DNA from: Fidelibacterota bacterium
Lineage (GTDB): Bacteria > Fidelibacterota > UBA8477 > JABMPR01
Direction of reading: 5' to 3'
Length of the DNA stretch: 64,000 nucleotides
NCBI GenBank assembly: GCA_018650795.1
Contig: JABIFG010000003.1
Location: 22,232-86,231, forward strand
In this document: in pieces, positions 9,434 through 17,856 of the stretch
Position numbering within the stretch: the first letter of the stretch is position 1
How the letters are laid out: each line of letters starts with the position of its first letter
Made by a program: the position numbers and the translations under genes
Notes under the pieces: model-generated
The model's database searches: none
Told to the model about the DNA's origin: nothing
Seen by the model: only the letters and a program-made list of their open reading frames with translations

Positions 9434-11695
9434 CTAACTTGAAGATTCTGTTAGAATCATTTCAATAAGGAGCACCAGGTCCTGAATATTTACTGACGAA
9501 TCCTGATTAAGATCGGCTAATTCAGCTAACTCAGCATCCAGATCTACATTTGTGATGATTGATTCAAGTAGAAAAACAGCATCAGATATGTTTAACAAAC
9601 CGTCCCTGGTAACATCGCCAGGGAGAAATCTAGGACCCCACCCCAGTACTGAAAAATTGTCAAGTTTAAATCCATCATCTTGAAAAAAGGTATCGCTTTT
9701 CAACTGAAAACTTACCAGGAGATCGGAAGTACCTGCGAATTGGGTTAATGCGATCTGTTCATTTATCCAGCTCTGTGTTCCATGGTAGCCAGGCTCTCCC
9801 AGAGGCTGAACCATACTTCCATTTCCTGATTCTGTATACTGACCACTCAGGGGCGTCCAGCTCATGCCACCATCAATTGAAGCCAGCACCTGACAAAAAT
9901 CATAATTGAATTCAATATCCCAACTGGCATCAAAGCGCAGAACTGGATTGGTATATCCGAGTAGATTAAGAGATTCGGTCAGGATCACGCTAGAATTTGA
10001 AAATGCTGGGTAATTGCCAGCAGGTGAGTCTGTCATGTACTGCTGCACTCCATCTGCCCCAGTTTCGATTCCCCAGGTCTCAGATGTCCACAATGCTGCG
10101 CCTGATTCAAAATCATCAAAAAAGATGGTGTCGGGAACTCCAACAATCCAGGAGAAGGTTTGTACCTGGGTCTCGTACCCAGACATCTCAACTGAGAGGG
10201 TGAGCTGTGCCAATTCGCCATGTGGAGCAATAATTTCAAAACTCAACCCTTCTGATCCATAGTCTTGTAAGGCTTGAGAAGCAAGGCCTGAAACATCAAT
10301 CGAACTTTGAGATGGGATTATGCTACTGTCAGGTGAGTTTAGATACAGCATGGCTGGTGAATTGTCAGCGCCCAAACCTTTGTTCATTACGCTGAGTTCA
10401 CATGTCACCACATCACCTGACTCCAAATTACTATCTGCAATCAGTTCAAAGTTATCCACTTCAATCCACTTGCCAGCGCAGCCGGCAAGATGAATATTCA
10501 TTGTGATATTATCTTCAGCCAAATCAAATATTAATTCCGTTGGTGGCCAAAAGCCTCCATCCATGCCAGCACCGACTTCTGGTGTGAAATTAATTATTCC
10601 CAATTCACCATACATGTAATCCACGGCGTCACCGTTCACTATATAGCCAACAGTTTCAGTTCCAGTTCCAAAGAGATAGTCGTTATCTTCTGTAAGATCC
10701 TGACCCATTTGATTGTAGATATCACCATCGGGTAGTGGTAATTCTACAGATTCATCATATCCAAAAGGCTTTATGAGTAAGTTTCCATAACTATGATAGT
10801 TAAATACAGTTTGAAAATCATGCTCAAGGACAAAATCCCTCACCACCTGAGTTTCAGGCTCAGAGAATGCCTGACTACCACGATAGGTAGTTCCGCAGGA
10901 ATCAGGATTGGAGCCCACATCATTATAACCCCATTGAAAGCCCCAATTTCTATTTAAATCTACACCAGGTAAACTGCTACAGCCCGGCCTTCGATTTTTG
11001 CGGTGCATACCTCCACCACCTGGATTAATCAATTGGTTGTAAACATAACCATCTGGATTAATGACAGGTATAAACCACATTGCTCTTTCATCAACCAGAT
11101 AGGTCATAGTAGCATCCAGATTGTAATTTTCTGCCAGGGACCAGGCAAAATGCATCAAAGTCATCATGGCTGCAGGCTCACGAGCATGGGTGAGCGAATT
11201 ATAAAGGACTTCGGGGTCCCCATCCACAATATTCGGATTGTCTGAAATTTTGAAAGCCCAGATATTGCGCCCTTCGTAACTCAATCCGAGGCTTTGTTTG
11301 GCTGAGACAATCTCTGGGTAGCTGGCATGAAGAGAATCCATACTGGAGACGATTTCATCAAAGGTTAAATAGCCACCCATACTCCCGTAGCCCAACTCTC
11401 TAGCTGCTCCTTGACTCAATCGGGATGCATAGTGAGAACTGAGATCATGAATTAAGTCCTCAGAAATGATGCCCCGGTTTTGAATCTCTTGTTTTTCATT
11501 CTGATTTACAATAGCATCCACATAGACTCCGGGTCGAATATCCAGCCCTTCAGGGTCAATCCCCAGTTCAAGCAAATCAGAAATGATTTCATTTGGGCTG
11601 TCAGACCAAATTCTGATTTTATCATAGGTATCTTGAGCCATCCCGGTATTGAATGCGGATAGTAGGATGAGAGTGCATGTGATTTTATTAATCAT
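9434..11695 (-). CDS. Secreted M14 zinc carboxypeptidase with dockerin (paralogue)
   Basis: A 753-residue paralogue of the neighbouring M14 enzyme with the same domain order: signal peptide, propeptide, catalytic domain, CARDB-like and MAM-like beta domains, dockerin. H170 and E173 ('HAREPAAM') and the His of 'NYHSYGN' are the zinc ligands; the Glu of 'FTPEVG' is the likely base. The dockerin repeats read 'GDVTRDGLLNISDA' and 'LNQDSSVNIQDL'. The two copies are alike along the whole length but clearly diverged, so the duplication is not recent. It begins 18 bases after the M1 peptidase gene, so the three protease genes probably form one operon for extracellular protein breakdown. Confidence 0.9.
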   Translation of the reverse strand: MINKITCTLILLSAFNTGMAQDTYDKIRIWSDSPNEIISDLLELGIDPEGLDIRPGVYVDAIVNQNEKQEIQNRGIISEDLIHDLSSHYASRLSQGAARELGYGSMGGYLTFDEIVSSMDSLHASYPEIVSAKQSLGLSYEGRNIWAFKISDNPNIVDGDPEVLYNSLTHAREPAAMMTLMHFAWSLAENYNLDATMTYLVDERAMWFIPVINPDGYVYNQLINPGGGGMHRKNRRPGCSSLPGVDLNRNWGFQWGYNDVGSNPDSCGTTYRGSQAFSEPETQVVRDFVLEHDFQTVFNYHSYGNLLIKPFGYDESVELPLPDGDIYNQMGQDLTEDNDYLFGTGTETVGYIVNGDAVDYMYGELGIINFTPEVGAGMDGGFWPPTELIFDLAEDNITMNIHLAGCAGKWIEVDNFELIADSNLESGDVVTCELSVMNKGLGADNSPAMLYLNSPDSSIIPSQSSIDVSGLASQALQDYGSEGLSFEIIAPHGELAQLTLSVEMSGYETQVQTFSWIVGVPDTIFFDDFESGAALWTSETWGIETGADGVQQYMTDSPAGNYPAFSNSSVILTESLNLLGYTNPVLRFDASWDIEFNYDFCQVLASIDGGMSWTPLSGQYTESGNGSMVQPLGEPGYHGTQSWINEQIALTQFAGTSDLLVSFQLKSDTFFQDDGFKLDNFSVLGWGPRFLPGDVTRDGLLNISDAVFLLESIITNVDLDAELAELADLNQDSSVNIQDLVLLIEMILTESSS

Positions 11696-11713
11696 TCAAT
11701 ACTCCGTCGGCTG

Positions 11714-14641
11714 CTAATAAGAGATGCTAAATACCCAGGGGTTTGAGGCCAGATTATTGACCCACTCAGAATTTTCATAGCGCAATATACTCAGTTCAAG
11801 CTTAAGCTGAAAAGGACGAATCAATGTCGAAATCCAACTATTACGATCCCAATCTGGCTTATAGTTGAGGGTAAAGCCTAAGTCACCCATTCTGGTCCAG
11901 TCCTGAGCATTATCAGATTTTTGTCCCACATCGAAGAAGATTCCAAAATCCAGCAAATCAGGCATATAGGGTAGGCTTCGGAAGGTCAGGTCCAGGTTAT
12001 TTGACCAGATATAATTCATGGGTTGATCGAGAGAATCAGAATAAGCTCTCATGCGACCGCCACCCTTCAAATAATAGCGCGAACCAATCATATCTATATC
12101 TTCCATAGCATGGAGACTGCTGGCACCACGGTTCAAATACACGGATTGTAAATCCTGTGAGGCAACCCGGCTTTTGACAAGATTTGGGGTTGCGCTTGAA
12201 TTGGTCAAAATATTCGAGCGATTGTTAATACTGAAATAGGGCAAGCTCCTTGTCCAACTACTCATGAGGGCTAATTGGCTAAATCCCGATCCATAAGTGC
12301 CCAGATTTCCTGGAGAGGCATAGTAACGCATACTAAAACCATACATTCCAGAAAATAAATTATTCTGTAGATCATACTGAATACCCAGACGGGTCCATCC
12401 AGATTGGTCCTGTGGATCAACCGCGGCATATTTTGCATCCGTTGTCTCAATTCTCAGGGTCAGAAAGTGGAGAGGGTTTTTCCAGAAAAGCCTGGCCCAA
12501 TTCATTTCATAGGCCAACGACCCGAAGACCATTGAACGCCAGGTTTTTGCAGTTCCTGACCATGTTGCCTTAAAGGGTAATCCCACCTGAACTTGATTAA
12601 ATGAAACAGATGCATCTGGATTGCCAGATCCAAAATTCTCATCCAGCCCAAATTGTATGAAATTTCCAGTATTTCGATAGACGCGCTTTACATTTACACC
12701 CAGACCCAAACCAGCTAAGTCACTATAACCAAAATTTGGCTTCCAAAGGTAGAGATTTCTATCATCCGGATAAGCATCCCAACCCTTATAATCATACCGC
12801 CAGGCGTTTTTTCTTTGGCTATCATTGTCACGCCGATCCACGTCGAAGAACACGTTCTCAGCATCTAGATAAACTCGCTCTGGTTGAAAATTTGACTCAA
12901 TTTCGATCACACCATCGTTTCGATATCGAAACTCCTTTAGAGAGGCCGAAGCAGTTTCACCTGTTTTACTAAAGATCGTTGCTGAAATGGGAACAAACAT
13001 ACCGCCCTTATTATCGACATCTATCCGGGTTGTGAAATGACCCTGATCAGGTGATTCCACAGACCAATCAACCAACTTATAGTCCACGAAATGGGTAGTA
13101 CGCAGCCATTGATCAAAGAACCAATCCAGTTCTTCTCCGCAACCGTCTTCCATGGCCTTGACAAATCTAGCTTCATTCACATGCTTAAGAGCCCAGCGTG
13201 AGAAGTAGAGCTGCATGCCAACCAGGAAGCGTTCTTCCCCCAGATAATTTTTCAACATCGCCAGCATAATGGAACCTTTATCATAAGAGTTACTGCTGTA
13301 GGATGCATAATATGAAAAATCGAAACTAGAGGTCGCCATGGGTTCATTCGCTACAGATTGCATATACCGAATTGCCGGTTTCAGCTCAGCTTCTTCATAC
13401 ATTTGACGCGGTAAATGGTCCGACTCAAATTGTGTTATATAATCGCGTGAAAGTTCGTATCCATTTTCTGGATAGTAATGTTCCATATACCAGCGTGTTT
13501 GAAACGTGGTGAGTCCCTCATCTAGCCAGGGATCATCCAATTCATCATTTCCAAATATTCCATAAAACCAATTATGACCGACTTCATGGACGGCCAACCC
13601 TTCACTATCTGTGTAATCCAGAACGATCATGGGATATTCCATACCACCCGTCCCCAATGACTTTACCAGGGATATTTGTGGCCAGGTATACATACCGAAT
13701 TTTCCAGAAAGCCACTCCAGAGATCTTTCCCCCCATTTAACCATATCTTTTGTCCAGTGTGCTCCAACTTGAGTGGTGAATAATGTATGCACATGAATCC
13801 CATTCCACTGACCATGTTCATAGACAAAATCCGGGGAGCACACCCAGGCAAAATCATGGACATTTTCAGCCAGAAAGCTAACTTCACGTCGATCCGAGCT
13901 ATCCAGATCAGTAAGGTACTCACCCCGCTCTGTTCTAAATTCCTTTACCCATTCCTGCCATATTCTTGAAGTATCTACAGTAACTGCATCCCAACCTGGG
14001 TCGCCATCAATGACGACACCTGTCGCCGCAACAACTTGACCGGCAGGGACATCAAGGTGTACGGTAAACTTCCCAAATTCGCCATAAAACTCACCCCAGT
14101 CACCAAAGGGGTCATCGTGCCAGCCATTTTCGTCATATACGACAAATTTCGGATACCATTGGGTAAAATCAAATTGTTGTGCCTTCCACCCAGCCCTACC
14201 GATAAGGGGATGAATGATGGATACCCAGTCCAGTTGTAATGTGAGTGTATCACCTGGAAAAAGATTCTGATTGAGAGTGATATCTAAAATGGTATCATCA
14301 CGGATATCAAACGCCAACGCAAGAGAATCACTGACTGCTTTTTGAACACGGATTCCCGACCAGTCTTTTTCAACTTCGAAAGTCTGACCATAATCAGCCC
14401 AAACTTGCTCTGCAATGGTACCCTCATTAAAAGCATTGTTGTAGAGATGCATGAGAATTTGATTGAGGGTGTCTGGAGAGTGATTAACGTAGAGCAATTC
14501 AGAAGCAGCAGTGAGTGTTTTTTGATCTGAGTCTAAATACACGTCCATATCATACTCAACCCATTGCTGCCAGTATTGACTCATCAACGGAACTGCGAAC
14601 ATTATGAAAAAGAGAATCAGTTGTGTAGATTTGCGTCTCAT
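11714..14641 (-). CDS. M1-family metallopeptidase with C-terminal barrel-like region
   Basis: A 975-residue exported zinc aminopeptidase-like protein. After a signal peptide (~1-21) comes an M1-type N-terminal beta domain. The catalytic signature is 'HEVGHNW' (H352, E353, H356) with the third ligand E375 in 'PWLDEGLTTF', and 'GGMEYP' (332-337) takes the place of the GAMEN exopeptidase motif. From about residue 650 the chain is rich in alternating aromatic strands ('PYFSINNRSNILTNSS', 'NNLDLTFRSLPYM', 'LKLELSILRYENSEW') and ends in Tyr ('NPWVFSISY'), which resembles an outer-membrane barrel. If so, the enzyme is anchored in the outer membrane by its own tail. First gene of the protease cluster. 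Confidence 0.85.
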   Translation of the reverse strand: MRRKSTQLILFFIMFAVPLMSQYWQQWVEYDMDVYLDSDQKTLTAASELLYVNHSPDTLNQILMHLYNNAFNEGTIAEQVWADYGQTFEVEKDWSGIRVQKAVSDSLALAFDIRDDTILDITLNQNLFPGDTLTLQLDWVSIIHPLIGRAGWKAQQFDFTQWYPKFVVYDENGWHDDPFGDWGEFYGEFGKFTVHLDVPAGQVVAATGVVIDGDPGWDAVTVDTSRIWQEWVKEFRTERGEYLTDLDSSDRREVSFLAENVHDFAWVCSPDFVYEHGQWNGIHVHTLFTTQVGAHWTKDMVKWGERSLEWLSGKFGMYTWPQISLVKSLGTGGMEYPMIVLDYTDSEGLAVHEVGHNWFYGIFGNDELDDPWLDEGLTTFQTRWYMEHYYPENGYELSRDYITQFESDHLPRQMYEEAELKPAIRYMQSVANEPMATSSFDFSYYASYSSNSYDKGSIMLAMLKNYLGEERFLVGMQLYFSRWALKHVNEARFVKAMEDGCGEELDWFFDQWLRTTHFVDYKLVDWSVESPDQGHFTTRIDVDNKGGMFVPISATIFSKTGETASASLKEFRYRNDGVIEIESNFQPERVYLDAENVFFDVDRRDNDSQRKNAWRYDYKGWDAYPDDRNLYLWKPNFGYSDLAGLGLGVNVKRVYRNTGNFIQFGLDENFGSGNPDASVSFNQVQVGLPFKATWSGTAKTWRSMVFGSLAYEMNWARLFWKNPLHFLTLRIETTDAKYAAVDPQDQSGWTRLGIQYDLQNNLFSGMYGFSMRYYASPGNLGTYGSGFSQLALMSSWTRSLPYFSINNRSNILTNSSATPNLVKSRVASQDLQSVYLNRGASSLHAMEDIDMIGSRYYLKGGGRMRAYSDSLDQPMNYIWSNNLDLTFRSLPYMPDLLDFGIFFDVGQKSDNAQDWTRMGDLGFTLNYKPDWDRNSWISTLIRPFQLKLELSILRYENSEWVNNLASNPWVFSISY

Positions 14642-14784
14642 GGAATAATCCCCTCAATATCAATTATTGAATACTGTGGTATGAAGTTTCATCGATTGTC
14701 GAATCTATTCCAGACCTGCCAGAAATGTTATACCTAATCAAATGATTTTACAGAGCTATCCGGAGTGAACTATGGCTAGTTGAA

Positions 14785-16554
14785 TTACTCAACCAATTTG
14801 ATGTGAAGTTCCTTGAGTTGCTGGGTATCCACATTTGAGGGCGCCTCATCCATCAATGAAGATGCTGATGTCGTCTTGGGAAAGGCAATGACATCGCGGA
14901 TATTATCTGTACCAGCCAGCAACATAACCAGGCGATCAAATCCAAAGGCGATACCACCATGAGGTGGTGCGCCATAATTGAAGGCTTTGAGTAGGAATCC
15001 AAATCTGGCTTGAGCTTCTGCTTCATCCATACCGATTAATTCAAACATGCGGCTCTGCATTTCGCGGGTATGAATCCTGATGGATCCTCCAGCCACTTCA
15101 TAGCCATTGATCACTAAATCATACGCCTGAGCTCTTACATCTCCTGGGGCCGTATCCATCAACTCAACATCTTCTGGATTTGGAGCAGTGAAGGGGTGGT
15201 GCATGGCGATATAGCGTTTGCTATCCTCATCCCAGTCCAACAGTGGGAAATCTAGCACGAAAAGTGGCTTAATAACACCGCTAGGAATCAAATCCTCACG
15301 TTTCGCCAGCTCAAGACGGAGAGCACCCAGGGATTGGAGTGTCCGGGCTTCAGTATCGGAGACAAAAAATAAAATATCATTGTGCTCTAATTTGAGGTCA
15401 GCAATAACTTCAGTTTGTAATGCTTCAGGGAAAAATTTACTAATACCTGCATTGAAATTATTCTGATCCAGTTTTACAAATGCCAGACCCTTGAGACCAT
15501 AGTAGGTACGCAACCATTCTGTGAGACCGTCGGTGGCTTTCCGTGAATATTTATCAGCAGCATTTTTCAAGACCAGAGTCTTTACTCTGCCGCCAGCTTC
15601 CAGATTATTTTTAAAAACACCAAATTCAGTTTTTTCAGCGTAATGGGCAAACTCCACCAGGGGCATATCAAATCGAACATCTGGCTTGTCACTGCCATAA
15701 GTTTCCATAGCATCTTTGTACTTCATGGTGGGAAAGATTTCTGGCAGGTCATAGTCAAGAATATCTTTAAAAATACCGCGGGCAATCCGGGTTGCGACAC
15801 CTAGGACATCATCCTGATCGACGAACGACATTTCAATATCAATCTGGGTGAATTCAGGCTGTCGATCAGCCCGCAAGTCTTCATCCCTGAAACATTTTAC
15901 GATTTGGAAGTATTTATCAAATCCTGAAATCATCAATAATTGTTTATAGGTTTGTGGGGATTGAGGAAGTGCATAAAACTTACCCTTATGGATTCGACTC
16001 GGTACAAGGTAGTCTCTGGCTCCCTCGGGGGTGGATTTCATAAGTACAGGGGTTTCAAACTCCATAAAACCCTCAGCATTTAATCTACTACGGGCACTTT
16101 GATAAGATTTGGATCTGAGGGCCATGATATTCTGCAACTCGGTAGTTCGTAACTCCAGATAGCGATATTCAAGACGGAGATCCTCATTACCACTTTCACG
16201 ATCCGAAACCATAAACGGTAGGGGTTGTGCCTCATTCAGCACTTCAAGTTCCGTTGCAATAACTTCAACACTACCGGTAGGCATGTTGGGATTTACATTT
16301 CCATCTGGTCTGAGTTGAACGGTTCCTCTGACAGCAACAACATCTTCCATTCCCAGTCTTTTGGCTTCAGCTGCAATGTCGGCATCAAGATCTGGATTAA
16401 AAGTTACCTGCGTTTTACCATAGCGATCGCGGAGATCCAGAAAGATCACACCACCATGATCTCTATTTTTGGCAATCCACCCGTTGAGGATGACTTCCTC
16501 GTTTACATTTTCTGCTGTGAGTTGACCGCAAGTTGTTGTTCGTTTTAGTCGCAT
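14785..16554 (-). CDS. aspS: Aspartyl-tRNA synthetase
   Basis: Class II aminoacyl-tRNA synthetase of about 589 residues, the usual bacterial AspRS size, which charges tRNA with aspartate in the cytoplasm. Visible parts are an N-terminal OB fold ('LNGWIAKNRDHGGVIFLDLRD'), the 'PQSPQTYKQLLM' loop, motif 2 'FRDEDLRADRQPEF', a bacterial GAD-type insertion and motif 3 'GFDRLVMLLAGTDNIRDVIAFPK'. I moved the start from 16608 to the ATG at 16554: it has GGAG six bases upstream, and the protein then begins 'MRLKRTTTCG' as family members do. Whether it discriminates against tRNA-Asn cannot be settled here; no gatCAB genes are in the window. Confidence 0.95.
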   Translation of the reverse strand: MRLKRTTTCGQLTAENVNEEVILNGWIAKNRDHGGVIFLDLRDRYGKTQVTFNPDLDADIAAEAKRLGMEDVVAVRGTVQLRPDGNVNPNMPTGSVEVIATELEVLNEAQPLPFMVSDRESGNEDLRLEYRYLELRTTELQNIMALRSKSYQSARSRLNAEGFMEFETPVLMKSTPEGARDYLVPSRIHKGKFYALPQSPQTYKQLLMISGFDKYFQIVKCFRDEDLRADRQPEFTQIDIEMSFVDQDDVLGVATRIARGIFKDILDYDLPEIFPTMKYKDAMETYGSDKPDVRFDMPLVEFAHYAEKTEFGVFKNNLEAGGRVKTLVLKNAADKYSRKATDGLTEWLRTYYGLKGLAFVKLDQNNFNAGISKFFPEALQTEVIADLKLEHNDILFFVSDTEARTLQSLGALRLELAKREDLIPSGVIKPLFVLDFPLLDWDEDSKRYIAMHHPFTAPNPEDVELMDTAPGDVRAQAYDLVINGYEVAGGSIRIHTREMQSRMFELIGMDEAEAQARFGFLLKAFNYGAPPHGGIAFGFDRLVMLLAGTDNIRDVIAFPKTTSASSLMDEAPSNVDTQQLKELHIKLVE

Positions 16555-16664
16555 ACTGGCTCCGTTATTAAAATCGAGGCAATGTAAACCCCGAGGGGTG
16601 CACATCAATAACGGACATTCGAGTAAGGGGAAATTCTTGGAAAAATTTAATGAGTTCTATATAG

Positions 16665-17048
16665 TTACTTTTTGCGTAGCCGTTGGATCAGCGGGAGAAC
16701 ATCCTCCTGCTCCTTTTGGAAGGGTTGGGAGGTATCCACCCATTGCTGTTCAACTGGTTCAATTATTTGATCATCAACTTCTTCAATCTCTTCATCTGGC
16801 TCTTTAGGCTCAACAACTGCTGGGTCTGCCATTTCGTTGAACATGCTGCCTTTACCAAGAATCAACCAATTGAAATCGAGGTCGTACTCTTCAGATAGGG
16901 GGACAAGTTTGGTACACTTGATTTCCCTCTCACCCATTTCCCAATAGATAATGGTTCGTTTCCCTAGCCCACACAGGCTAGCCACTTCGCGTTGTGTAAG
17001 ACCAACGGCTGCCCGAAATTCCCTTAATCGTTGTGCAACAGGTGACAT
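16665..17048 (-). CDS. XRE-family transcriptional regulator
   Basis: A small regulator of 127 residues. The N-terminal half is a Cro/C1-type helix-turn-helix ('LREFRAAVGLTQREVASLCGLGKRTIIYWEMGER'), and the C-terminal half is an acidic, probably disordered tail ('EPKEPDEEIEEVDDQ') ending in a basic patch. The start at 17048 is preferred to 17102 because GAGGAAAC lies directly before that ATG. It sits between aspS and a TonB-like gene on the same strand. The DNA target is unknown; the adjacent iron- or nutrient-uptake genes are candidates. There is no phage context. Confidence 0.8.
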   Translation of the reverse strand: MSPVAQRLREFRAAVGLTQREVASLCGLGKRTIIYWEMGEREIKCTKLVPLSEEYDLDFNWLILGKGSMFNEMADPAVVEPKEPDEEIEEVDDQIIEPVEQQWVDTSQPFQKEQEDVLPLIQRLRKK

Positions 17049-17086
17049 GTTTCCTCGATTTTTGAACTGCAATAATATGCACCTTG

Positions 17087-17114
17087 AAAAGACAAAAGTC
17101 AAAAGTCAAAAGTC
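17087..17114 (+). repeat. Four tandem 7-base repeats (AAAAGTC)
   Basis: Four consecutive heptamers, AAAAGAC followed by three AAAAGTC, lie in the 95-base gap between the TonB-like gene and the XRE regulator. Degenerate continuations (AGTAGTTAGAAGAC) follow. It is a simple intergenic repeat that may vary in copy number; no gene lies on it. Confidence 0.75.
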
Positions 17115-17143
17115 AGTAGTTAGAAGACAGAAGTTAGTGAGGG

Positions 17144-17668
17144 TCAAACTGAGCGTAGGAAAAGGATCAGCATGGTGTAAAAGGCGCCGCTGATTAAAAC
17201 TTCTGAAATTGAATGCTTTAAATTAATCGGTCCTGATATTTCTTCATCACCCTCATGAGTACCAGGTAGGTGGAAGTCCAGATCAAATGTGACTTCCGTG
17301 GCTACCGGTTGCCCATCGATTCGACCGGGAATCCAATGACTTAATTCAGCGGCCTCAATAGCGGCAGAAAAGAGCAATCCGGGTCCCAGAATTGGACGAA
17401 TCTCTTCAGCATAGCCATCGATATTTATGATGCATTTTATGGTGACACTTCCGTCAAGCCCGATTACCAGGGCAGTGTCAGGATAACTAATATTCGCCTG
17501 GATAGCTTGATAACCCCCCCATGGTATTGGAGGTTTCAAATCAACAAGTGGAGAAGAGTGGCGATAATTATAGGACCCTGGACTTGGTCCGTCGAGTCCG
17601 GGACCCTGGCTTTTTCCGAAAGTAAAGCTAATGAAAACTGCTAAAATGATGGTTACAATTCCCCGCAA
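17144..17668 (-). CDS. Small TonB C-terminal-domain protein
   Basis: A short protein (~174 residues from the proposed start) with an N-terminal hydrophobic segment 'GIVTIILAVFISFTFG' and a TonB/TolA-like C-terminal fold: 'DGSVTIKCIINIDGYAEEIRPI', then 'AAIEAAELSHWIPGRIDGQPVATEVTFDLDF', the classic TonB_C pattern. The TTG at 17668, with AGGAGAGGG before it, fits better than the upstream start at 17725 because it opens directly on the hydrophobic segment. There is no Pro-rich spanning linker, and a hydrophobic stretch at the C terminus ('VLISGAFYTMLILFL') is unusual for TonB. It is divergent from the TonB-dependent receptor, so it may energise that receptor or be a periplasmic relative. Confidence 0.6.
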   Translation of the reverse strand: MRGIVTIILAVFISFTFGKSQGPGLDGPSPGSYNYRHSSPLVDLKPPIPWGGYQAIQANISYPDTALVIGLDGSVTIKCIINIDGYAEEIRPILGPGLLFSAAIEAAELSHWIPGRIDGQPVATEVTFDLDFHLPGTHEGDEEISGPINLKHSISEVLISGAFYTMLILFLRSV

Positions 17669-17856
17669 GCTACCCTCTCCTGTTAAGTGTTCATTCAATC
17701 TGTTACTGACCTGAATAATTGGCAAGCAACATCTTAAAGCAACTCAATATTCATTCGTCTTTCACTCCATACCAGCCGGCTGCATTTATTTCATACAAAT
17801 CCATTACCCATTAACTTGCTCTATGAATCGATCTCAGGATTTTTCATATTCGTCGG

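Noticed and set aside
13663-14253. Overlapping ORFs inside the M1 peptidase gene
   Set aside because: Out-of-frame shadows of a continuous 975-codon gene with intact zinc motif.
16225-16548. 107-residue ORF on the + strand opposite aspS
   Set aside because: Antisense shadow of a well-supported synthetase gene.
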